A stretch of 5,874 nt of DNA, taken from positions 1 through 5,874 of the forward strand of contig JAFUFG010000177.1 in NCBI GenBank assembly GCA_017470045.1, given 5' to 3'. Positions 1 to 4,523 of this stretch are shown here, one piece after another. This DNA comes from Bacilli bacterium (GTDB lineage: Bacteria; Bacillota_I; Bacilli_A; RF39; UBA660). How positions within the stretch are numbered: the stretch's first letter is position 1; every line of letters begins with the position of its first letter. Both the position numbers and the translations under genes were made by a program. Below the pieces are notes generated by a model. That model was not told where the DNA came from. It did not search any database and saw nothing but the letters and a program-made list of their open reading frames with translations.

Positions 1-632
1 AGATAAGCAGGAAAAGGTACAAAAGATCTTCCTGCTTTTAAAACCAGTAATAAGTCATACGGAACGAAATCGTAATTCCTTGTTGTAATAGCGATATATA
101 AAGCTGGTGTAAGAATCGAAATGAAGAATGCAAGAAAACGAATGATTCGAATAAAACTAACGTGAATACCTTTTTGATAATAATCATCTACGGTATGAAA
201 AAAATCAATAAAGAAACTTGGAAGTATTAAAGCGTATGGGCTATGGTCAACAAAAATAACTACCTTTCCCTCTAGTAGAGCCATCTCACAATGATCTGGT
301 CGTTCCGTAAGAATAATAGTAGGAAATAATTGTTCTTTTTTTTCTAAACAATGTTTTAAATAGGTGGAGTCAATTACACCATCAATAGTAATCTTATTTA
401 ATTGTTTTTGAACCATTGAAACCAATTTTGAATCTACGATTCCAGTAACGGAAAGTATTGCAATATTCGAATTCGTAAAACGTCCTTTAACCATACGATC
501 AATCTTCAATTCACTCGGAATTCGATTCTGCATTAACCCCAGATTTGTCTCCAAATCTTCAATAAAAGCATCCTTTGGACCAGTAACCGATACCTCTCCA
601 CTAACCGTAGAAATATTACGAAAGAAATTCAT
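1..632 (-). CDS. GerA-family spore germination protein, N-terminal part (cut by window edge)
   Basis: A subunit of the GerA type forms, with B- and C-type partners, the inner-spore-membrane receptor that senses nutrients and triggers germination. The 210 visible residues match the family: GPKDAFIEDLETNLGLMQNR at about 18-37, the TERPD segment at 109-113, a GKVVIFVDHSP stretch at 122-132, a DDYY motif at 149-152, and then a first membrane helix at about 162-183. The VPFPAY run at 205-210 begins the conserved membrane core, and the rest lies beyond position 1. The ATG at 632-630 is the only in-frame ATG before the rlmD region and has GGTGG four bases upstream. In classical GerAA proteins the GPK..F.E segment lies near residue 130, whereas here it is near residue 18, so the usual first N-terminal subdomain is missing. 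SpoVAF is a related alternative, but the ERPD region fits GerA-type A subunits better. The family call is firm; the exact receptor is unknown. Confidence 0.9.
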   Translation of the reverse strand, partial: MNFFRNISTVSGEVSVTGPKDAFIEDLETNLGLMQNRIPSELKIDRMVKGRFTNSNIAILSVTGIVDSKLVSMVQKQLNKITIDGVIDSTYLKHCLEKKEQLFPTIILTERPDHCEMALLEGKVVIFVDHSPYALILPSFFIDFFHTVDDYYQKGIHVSFIRIIRFLAFFISILTPALYIAITTRNYDFVPYDLLLVLKAGRSFVPFPAY

Positions 633-646
633 AAAACCACCATTAA

Positions 647-675
647 TAGTATGGTAAAAAAATAGTAATTTATGT
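647..675 (-). promoter_or_regulatory. candidate sigma-G-type promoter for the germination gene
   Basis: Read on the minus strand, CATACTA (653-647) equals the CATAMTA -10 consensus of forespore sigma-G promoters. ACATA (675-671) lies 17 bases upstream and matches GMATR at four of five positions. Forespore expression is what a germination receptor gene needs. The weak point is distance: the start codon is only about 14 bases past the -10, so the leader would be very short and the GGTGG site would sit almost at the transcript's 5' end. Confidence 0.35.
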
Positions 676-680
676 ATAAT
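652..680 (+). promoter_or_regulatory. candidate sigma-A promoter for rlmD
   Basis: TATAAT at 675-680 is a perfect -10. The hexamer 17 bases upstream, TGGTAA at 652-657, matches TTGACA at only three of six positions. Transcription would start near 687, right at the GAGG ribosome site (687-690), giving a leader of about 11 bases. The element overlaps the proposed minus-strand promoter of the germination gene. Confidence 0.4.
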
Positions 681-697
681 ATGATTGAGGTAAGAAC

Positions 698-1912
698 ATG
701 GAAGTAAAAATAGAAAAATTAGATCATTTTGGGAGAGGAATTACCCATATTAAGAATAAAATATGTTTTGTAGAAAATGCATTACCTACAGAATCTGTTG
801 AAATAGAATTGGTAAAAGAAAATAAAAAATACGATGAAGCAATCTCAAAGCAAATAAAAGAATCATCACCAGATCGAGTAGAAGTAACCTGTCCTTATTA
901 CAAGGAATGTGGCGGATGCCAATTACTACATCTTGATTCCACAAAAGAAGATGAGTTTAAAACAAATAAAGTAAAAGAACTGATAGAACATATTGGATCT
1001 CTTAATCCGAATTTAGTCGAAGACATCAGTTCCTATAAAAGAATACACTATCGTAATAAAGTAGTATTCCATATCAAAGATAGAAAACTAGGTTTTTATA
1101 AAGAAAGAACCAATGATATTGTAGAAATAAAAGTTTGTGATTTACTAAGAAGTGAAATTAATAATCTAATTCCGATATTAAAAGATCTAGTAAAACACCC
1201 AGATAATGAAATAAAAGAAATAATGGTACGAGTAGGGAATAATGATACCAAAGAAACATCAATGGTCTCAATAAAAGGAGAAGTAAAGAATTTCATTAAT
1301 TTAGATGAAATTGTAGATGTAATCATTCTAAATGGAATCCGATTAACAAAAGATAATAAGTTTACTTCAAGTATTAATACGTATAAATTCTTTGTAAGAG
1401 ATAAATCATTCTTTCAAGTAAATGATACTGTAGTAACAAAATTATATGACGAAGTATTAAACTTCTGCAGAACTCATGATATAAAAAACGCCTTAGATCT
1501 ATATTGTGGTACAGGTACGATTGGAATATATATTTCAAAAGAAGTAGAACATGTACTAGGAATTGATAATTCCGAATCTAGTATTCTAGATGCGAATGAA
1601 AATAAGATTTTGAATAATGTAGATAATATAGAGTTTATTTGTAGTAAAGTAGAAGACCAAATTGATAAGATTACAGGAAACTATGATCTAATAGTAGTAG
1701 ATCCTCCTCGTGCAGGTCTAGATAATAAAACAAAAGAATATTTAAAGAAAATAAATCCAGAACACATAATTTATATATCATGTGATCCAGCTACTCTAGC
1801 AAGGGATTTAAAAGACTTAAATACGAAGTATGAAATCAAAAGAATTAAACCATATAATATGTTTCCAAAAACATACCATGTTGAATGTGTCTGTGTACTA
1901 GAATTGAAGTAA
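698..1912 (+). CDS. rlmD: 23S rRNA (uracil-C5)-methyltransferase, RlmD/RlmCD family
   Basis: This cytosolic enzyme uses S-adenosylmethionine to methylate uracil C5 in 23S rRNA (U1939, and in some Gram-positives also U747, when it is called RlmCD). The 404 residues are close to full family length. An N-terminal TRAM-like domain (about 1-55) precedes iron-sulfur ligands C65, C71 and C74 (CX5CGGC), with C147 the likely fourth. The methyltransferase part shows FFQVN (238-242), the SAM loop DLYCGTGTIG (267-276), DPPRAG (335-340), SCDP (361-364) with nucleophile C362, and HVE (394-396) with the likely base E396. The ATG has GAGG seven bases upstream. Nothing is broken. The gene is transcribed away from the germination gene and has no obvious T-tailed terminator. 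Which uridine is methylated cannot be told, since Firmicutes often carry paralogues (YefA, YfjO in Bacillus). Confidence 0.95.
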   Translation: MEVKIEKLDHFGRGITHIKNKICFVENALPTESVEIELVKENKKYDEAISKQIKESSPDRVEVTCPYYKECGGCQLLHLDSTKEDEFKTNKVKELIEHIGSLNPNLVEDISSYKRIHYRNKVVFHIKDRKLGFYKERTNDIVEIKVCDLLRSEINNLIPILKDLVKHPDNEIKEIMVRVGNNDTKETSMVSIKGEVKNFINLDEIVDVIILNGIRLTKDNKFTSSINTYKFFVRDKSFFQVNDTVVTKLYDEVLNFCRTHDIKNALDLYCGTGTIGIYISKEVEHVLGIDNSESSILDANENKILNNVDNIEFICSKVEDQIDKITGNYDLIVVDPPRAGLDNKTKEYLKKINPEHIIYISCDPATLARDLKDLNTKYEIKRIKPYNMFPKTYHVECVCVLELK

Positions 1913-1996
1913 AACCTTATATATCAACGAAAAATGACATGGCAATCAGTATAAAAAACATAGTAAAAACAACCTAAAAAATAAATTAGGTACTTG

Positions 1997-2056
1997 TATA
2001 ATATGTTTCCAAGTGCTATCTTTCTTAACTTCAGACCACATTGGTCTGAAGTAAAA
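1997..2056 (+). repeat. diverged duplicate of the rlmD 3' end
   Basis: TATAATATGTTTCCAA occurs at 1853-1868 inside rlmD (codons for Y-N-M-F-P) and again, identically, at 1997-2012. TGAAGTAAAA, which holds the rlmD stop codon, recurs at 2047-2056. The spacing between the two words is 52 bases in rlmD and 50 in the second copy, while the sequence between them has diverged almost completely. This looks like an old tandem duplication or the stub of a second methyltransferase gene, not a functional element. Confidence 0.45.
2028..2052. repeat. perfect 11-bp inverted repeat with 3-base loop
   Basis: ACTTCAGACCA (2028-2038), CAT loop, TGGTCTGAAGT (2042-2052). It is the strongest hairpin in the window, with about half G+C in an otherwise A/T-rich region. 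Neither strand has a T-tract after it, so it is not a standard intrinsic terminator. It could be an operator, an mRNA-stabilising 3' structure for rlmD, or the subterminal hairpin of a lost mobile element; the sequence does not decide. Confidence 0.7.
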
Positions 2057-2124
2057 GAGTTCGTAAAATAGTAATCTTCCGATTATCAAGTCAGTGAAAT
2101 AATAGCAAAAATTAAGTAAAATCA

Positions 2125-2133
2125 TGATATAAT
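2125..2133 (+). promoter_or_regulatory. extended -10 promoter of the 227-aa membrane protein gene
   Basis: TGATATAAT is an exact extended -10 (TGnTATAAT). No good -35 is seen 16-18 bases upstream, which extended -10 promoters tolerate. The predicted start is near 2140, leaving a leader of about nine bases that begins with the GGTGAT ribosome site (2140-2145). Confidence 0.55.
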
Positions 2134-2148
2134 TAATTTGGTGATAAT

Positions 2149-2832
2149 ATGAAATCAAAGAGTTTCTTGGAAAAGCATTTAGGATTAATAATATATCTTT
2201 CTCTTTTACTTGTCGGATGTTTATTATTTATTATACCTTTTATTATTGGCGGTATAAATAATAAAGCTGAATTGAAAAAATTATATAATGAAGTTGAGGA
2301 AAGACTTGATGAAACAACATCTTCAACTCTTCATTATGAAATAGAAAAAGTTTATAGAACTAATTTAAAACAATATGGTGTCATTGTTAAATTTACTACA
2401 GATAAAAGAGAGGAATCTATTGCTCCAGCTACGATTAAGTATGAACTAAGTGATATGATTGAAAATGGGAACTATTCTCTCAATTTATGTAAAGATTATT
2501 GTTTATATGAATTTTCTTTATTCTCAAAAACAGGTAATAAAGCAATTGTTAGAGAAGATCATTCATTAAAACAAAAACCAATTATTTCCTATGATGGCAA
2601 AAATCTAAGATATGAAAGGTTACTTGGTTATTATATTGGCGTCCTTATTTTTATGTTCTTCATAACAATGGTTGGGGGCTATATATATGTTTCCTCTACT
2701 AAGAATATGGCTGTTTCTTTAGGAGCATATTTAGCTAAGATTTTGGTAATATATATTGTAGTCGGTATATTAAGTGGTGGAATTGGTTTTATAGCGTTAC
2801 CTGTTTTATGGGTATTAGAACAAAAGAAATAA
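2149..2832 (+). CDS. membrane protein of unknown function, 227 aa
   Basis: I do not recognise this family. A hydrophobic helix covers about residues 11-35, followed by a hydrophilic domain of about 120 residues (36-158) and a second helix at about 159-181. A long C-terminal hydrophobic stretch (about 187-223) could be one or two helices, ending in EQKK. With the lysines before helix 1 inside, the middle domain would face outward; it contains a C114-x3-C118 pair that could form a disulfide there. LVGC at 21-24 resembles a lipobox, but the hydrophobic run continues past the cysteine, so a plain membrane helix is more likely. The ATG has GGTGAT four bases upstream. Codon use looks natural and the frame is clean, so the gene is probably real. 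It has its own promoter and terminator and is therefore not clearly linked to the Fic gene downstream. Sensing or stress-envelope roles would be guesses. Confidence 0.75.
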   Translation: MKSKSFLEKHLGLIIYLSLLLVGCLLFIIPFIIGGINNKAELKKLYNEVEERLDETTSSTLHYEIEKVYRTNLKQYGVIVKFTTDKREESIAPATIKYELSDMIENGNYSLNLCKDYCLYEFSLFSKTGNKAIVREDHSLKQKPIISYDGKNLRYERLLGYYIGVLIFMFFITMVGGYIYVSSTKNMAVSLGAYLAKILVIYIVVGILSGGIGFIALPVLWVLEQKK

Positions 2833-2861
2833 AATGATCGGAAGATTAAGATATTACGATT

Positions 2862-2887
2862 AAAGATATGAGGAATCATATCTTTTT
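2862..2887 (+). terminator. intrinsic terminator after the membrane protein gene
   Basis: AAAGATATG (2862-2870) pairs perfectly with CATATCTTT (2877-2885) around an AGGAAT loop, and the run continues TT. The stem is A/T-rich and the T-tract short (five T in all), so termination may be partial. It lies 29 bases after the stop codon and just before the -35 of the next gene. Confidence 0.6.
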
Positions 2888-2914
2888 AAAATACAGTGAC
2901 ATTTATGATATAAT
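2886..2914 (+). promoter_or_regulatory. sigma-A promoter of the fic gene
   Basis: TATAAT at 2909-2914 is preceded by TG at 2906-2907, giving an exact extended -10. TTAAAA at 2886-2891, 17 bases upstream, matches TTGACA at four of six positions. Transcription should start near 2921, which argues for the ATG at 2941 over upstream TTG and GTG codons as the translation start. Confidence 0.65.
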
Positions 2915-2940
2915 TGTTATATGCAAGAAGAGTGATAAAA

Positions 2941-3909
2941 ATGAAGTTATTTGATAAAGTTGAACCAATATATTTTATTGATGATGAAATGAAAAAGATG
3001 CTTAATGATATTGATAATAAATTATTAAATATTGAGATTAACGATAAACAAAAAAGAAAATATATGGTTACAAAATCAAAAGTTAGGTCAATTCATTCAT
3101 CACTTTCTATAGAAGCTAATTCATTATCTCTATTTGATGTTGAAAGTATAGCACAAAATAAACAAGTATTTGGTAAAAGAGATGAAGTCCAAGAAGTTAA
3201 GAACGCTATTGAAGCCTATAATCATATAAATGATTATAACTATAAAAGTGAAGAAGATTTTTTAAAAGCAAAGATAATAATGACTAAATATTTTGATGAA
3301 GATAATGGTAGTTATAGAAACCATGGCGAGGGAGTAAAAAGAGATAATAAAATAATATATGTTGCTCCTGAATCAATACTAGTACCAACACTTATGAAAA
3401 GTCTTTTTGATTTGCTTAATAATAGTGATTTAAATTTAATAATGTTATCAGCAATATTTCACTATTATTTTGTAGCAATTCATCCATTTTCTGATGGTAA
3501 TGGTAGAATGGCCAGACTTTGGTTTTCGTTAATGCTAATTAGTTATAATAAGAACTTTGAATTTATTCCAATAGAGGAAGAAATATATTTAAATCAAGAA
3601 GAATATTATAGATCTCTAGCTGAGTGCCATTTAAATAGTAATGCCAATGTATTTATAAAGTTCATTCTGAAAACTATTAATTCATCATTAGATAAGATTA
3701 TTAAAAGTAGTAATTTTGCTTTAAATGATATTCAAAATAAAATTATAGAATTAATTACTAATGATAAAAGTATTACTCAAAATAAAATTGCTGAAATAAT
3801 AGGAGTTAGTGTTAGAACTATAAAAAGAAATTTTAAAATTTTAATTGATAATAATATTATTGAAAGAGTAGGATCAGATAAAACTGGTTACTGGGAAGTA
3901 TTAAAGTAA
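2941..3909 (+). CDS. Fic-domain protein (probable AMP-transferase) with C-terminal winged helix
   Basis: Fic proteins transfer AMP, or sometimes another nucleotide part, from a nucleotide to hydroxyl groups of target proteins. The core motif HPFSDGNGRMAR lies at 181-192 with catalytic H181, acid D185 and phosphate-binding R192, so the active site looks intact. An N-terminal SLSIEAN segment (54-60) fits the inhibitory (S/T)xxxE(G/N) motif, with E58 expected to block ATP, but with alanine where glycine or asparagine is usual. The flap that docks target peptides is near 137-145 (NKIIYVAPE). Residues about 262-322 form a winged helix-turn-helix. The start at 2941 gives 322 residues, usual for this architecture. 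An in-frame TTG at 2914 overlaps the -10 and is unlikely; a GTG at 2932 remains possible. Inhibition is built in, so no separate antitoxin is needed, and none is seen. The target is unknown; the winged helix may bind its own promoter. Confidence 0.93.
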   Translation: MKLFDKVEPIYFIDDEMKKMLNDIDNKLLNIEINDKQKRKYMVTKSKVRSIHSSLSIEANSLSLFDVESIAQNKQVFGKRDEVQEVKNAIEAYNHINDYNYKSEEDFLKAKIIMTKYFDEDNGSYRNHGEGVKRDNKIIYVAPESILVPTLMKSLFDLLNNSDLNLIMLSAIFHYYFVAIHPFSDGNGRMARLWFSLMLISYNKNFEFIPIEEEIYLNQEEYYRSLAECHLNSNANVFIKFILKTINSSLDKIIKSSNFALNDIQNKIIELITNDKSITQNKIAEIIGVSVRTIKRNFKILIDNNIIERVGSDKTGYWEVLK

Positions 3910-3921
3910 TTAAGCAAATAT

Positions 3922-3947
3922 AATATGTTCGTGATATACAAACATGG
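3922..3947 (+). repeat. 26-bp imperfect direct repeat, copy A
   Basis: It begins AATATGTTCGT, identical to copy B over 11 bases, and matches copy B at 21 of 26 positions without gaps. The shared pattern continues AT-n-CAAACA-n-GG. The two copies are 78 bases apart. It lies 12 bases after the fic stop codon. Confidence 0.5.
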
Positions 3948-3999
3948 ATGATAAAAATTTATTAAATAATATGTTTTTTTGGCTAGTACATGCAAATGG

Positions 4000-4025
4000 A
4001 ATATGTTCGTTGAATGCAAACAAGG
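4000..4025 (+). repeat. 26-bp imperfect direct repeat, copy B
   Basis: This is the second copy of the repeat described at 3922-3947, with 21 of 26 positions shared, including AATATGTTCGT and CAAACA. It lies inside the loop of the TACATGC/GCATGTA pair. It might be a protein-binding site, the scar of a duplication, or a remnant of a lost gene. Confidence 0.5.
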
Positions 4026-4055
4026 CATGTAGAAAACGTTTGTGTTTTAACTCGT

Positions 4056-4086
4056 AAAACCCTTTAAATATAAGGGTTTTTATTTT
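4056..4086 (+). terminator. intrinsic terminator downstream of fic
   Basis: AAAACCCTT (4056-4064) pairs with AAGGGTTTT (4072-4080) around a seven-base loop, followed by TATTTT. This is a normal rho-independent terminator and the best in the window. It is 146 bases after the fic stop codon, so the fic transcript would carry a long 3' untranslated tail that contains both 26-bp repeats. Confidence 0.8.
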
Positions 4087-4162
4087 AAATAATAAATTAA
4101 AAATTATTAATTTTTAGTAGAAATAGTAAAAAAATATAATAAACTATGTTTGCGTATGACTT

Positions 4163-4211
4163 GTTTCCAATAACTAGGATAGATTTAAAAATAAATAATA
4201 TTATTGGAAAC
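4163..4211. repeat. 11-bp inverted repeat pair with 27-base spacer
   Basis: GTTTCCAATAA (4163-4173) and TTATTGGAAAC (4201-4211) are perfect reverse complements. The spacer is A/T-rich. The pair ends 42 bases before the -35 of the abrB promoter, where an upstream regulator could bind. Neither recombinase-site spacing nor a terminator T-tract is present. Confidence 0.65.
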
Positions 4212-4252
4212 GAAGTTTTCACAATAAAGTAATATTACGAACTCTTTATATG

Positions 4253-4281
4253 TTTACTTTTAAGAATATTTAGCATATAAT
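4253..4281 (+). promoter_or_regulatory. sigma-A promoter of the abrB-ABC operon
   Basis: TATAAT at 4276-4281 is perfect. TTTACT at 4253-4258 matches TTGACA at four of six positions with ideal 17-base spacing. Transcription should start near 4288, just before the palindrome at 4292-4311, so a protein bound there would block initiation or early elongation. Confidence 0.7.
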
Positions 4282-4291
4282 AGAGTATGAA

Positions 4292-4311
4292 AAGTATAAC
4301 TAGTTATACTT
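4292..4311. promoter_or_regulatory. perfect 20-bp palindrome, probable operator
   Basis: AAGTATAACTAGTTATACTT is its own reverse complement over all 20 bases. It lies between the predicted transcription start and the Shine-Dalgarno sequence, which begins at the very next base. The position suits a repressor site, with the AbrB-fold protein encoded next as the simplest candidate. In RNA it could also fold as an 8-bp stem with a CTAG loop against the ribosome site, so translational effects are possible. Confidence 0.7.
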
Positions 4312-4324
4312 AAAGGAGGCATAT

Positions 4325-4522
4325 ATGAAAGATAAGTTTGTAGGTATTGCTAAAGTTGGAGAAAAAGGACAAATAGTAATTCCTAAAGAAGCGAGAGATA
4401 TGTTTGATATTAAACCAGGAGATTCAGTTGTTGTTTTATGTGATAAAAAGAAAGGTATGGCTATTGTTAAATCTGAAGTAATTGAAGATACTATGGATAA
4501 AATAATGCCTAAAACAAAATAA
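4325..4522 (+). CDS. AbrB/SpoVT-type DNA-binding protein, likely operon regulator
   Basis: This 65-residue protein is almost entirely one AbrB/MazE/SpoVT swapped-hairpin domain. The core GKVGEKGQIVIPKEARD-type signature is seen here as KVGEKGQIVIPKEARDMF (about 10-27), followed by IKPGDSVVVL (29-38) and the closing strand GMAIVKS (44-50). Such proteins dimerise and bind DNA with their paired beta-hairpins. A short charged tail (51-65) has no second domain. The ribosome site AAAGGAGG (4312-4319) is near-perfect, five bases before the ATG. The gene leads an ABC transporter operon with one base between it and the ATPase gene, so it most likely regulates that operon, perhaps by binding the palindrome just upstream. 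A MazE-like antitoxin role is unlikely because no toxin gene follows. The target and inducer are inferred, not seen. Confidence 0.88.
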   Translation: MKDKFVGIAKVGEKGQIVIPKEARDMFDIKPGDSVVVLCDKKKGMAIVKSEVIEDTMDKIMPKTK

Positions 4523-4523
4523 T

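Larger units (their letters stand above)
1913..2148. other. intergenic region with decayed repeat of the rlmD 3' end
   Basis: No convincing gene lies here. It contains a short stem (ACCTAA 1972-1977 with TTAGGT 1986-1991) that lacks a T-tract on the plus strand but is followed by TGTTTTTAC on the minus strand, so it could be a weak minus-strand terminator. It also holds an imperfect duplicate of the last codons of rlmD (1997-2056), a perfect 11-bp hairpin (2028-2052), one arm of an inverted repeat (2072-2086), and the promoter of the next gene. A 70-codon minus-strand reading frame across it has no ribosome site or recognisable domain and was not called. Confidence 0.6.
3910..4324. other. intergenic region with repeats, terminator and operon control sites
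   Basis: No gene is supported in these 415 bases. From left to right it holds two copies of a diverged 26-bp direct repeat (3922-3947, 4000-4025), a distal pair TACATGC/GCATGTA (3987-3993, 4025-4031), an intrinsic terminator (4056-4086), and a pure A/T hairpin (4098-4105 with 4109-4116). An 11-bp inverted repeat with 27-base spacer (4163-4211) follows, then the promoter and palindrome of the abrB operon. A 37-codon frame at 3944-4057 ends just at the terminator but has no ribosome site. Confidence 0.6.

Noticed and set aside
1096..1326. Minus-strand open frame inside rlmD
   Set aside because: It is a shadow of the well-supported methyltransferase gene and has no independent signals.
1946..2158. 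Minus-strand reading frame of 70 codons after rlmD
   Set aside because: It has no ribosome site, no recognised domain, and covers the promoter of the next gene, the hairpin and the rlmD duplicate. It is most likely a chance open frame.
2209..2220. Lipobox-like LVGC in the membrane protein, suggesting a lipoprotein
   Set aside because: The hydrophobic stretch continues for about ten residues past the cysteine, which fits a membrane helix better than a cleaved lipoprotein signal.
2679..2879. Minus-strand open frame over the end of the membrane protein gene
   Set aside because: It is a shadow of the plus-strand gene and runs through its terminator; it has no ribosome site.
2914..2940. TTG at 2914 as the start of the Fic protein, adding nine residues
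   Set aside because: The codon overlaps the last base of the -10 element and lies before the predicted transcription start near 2921. The ATG at 2941 fits the promoter better; GTG at 2932 stays a minor alternative.
3944..4057. 37-codon plus-strand frame ending right at the terminator
   Set aside because: No Shine-Dalgarno sequence precedes either ATG, the composition is odd (three cysteines and a basic run near the end), and it contains repeat copy B. It could be a gene remnant but cannot be supported as a coding gene.
4098..4116. A/T-only hairpin TAAAAATT/AATTTTTA as a regulatory element
   Set aside because: It has no G or C in the stem, and such pairs arise easily in DNA of this composition.
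4325..4522. AbrB-fold protein as a MazE-type antitoxin
   Set aside because: The next genes are an ABC ATPase and permease, with no MazF-like or other toxin gene beside it.
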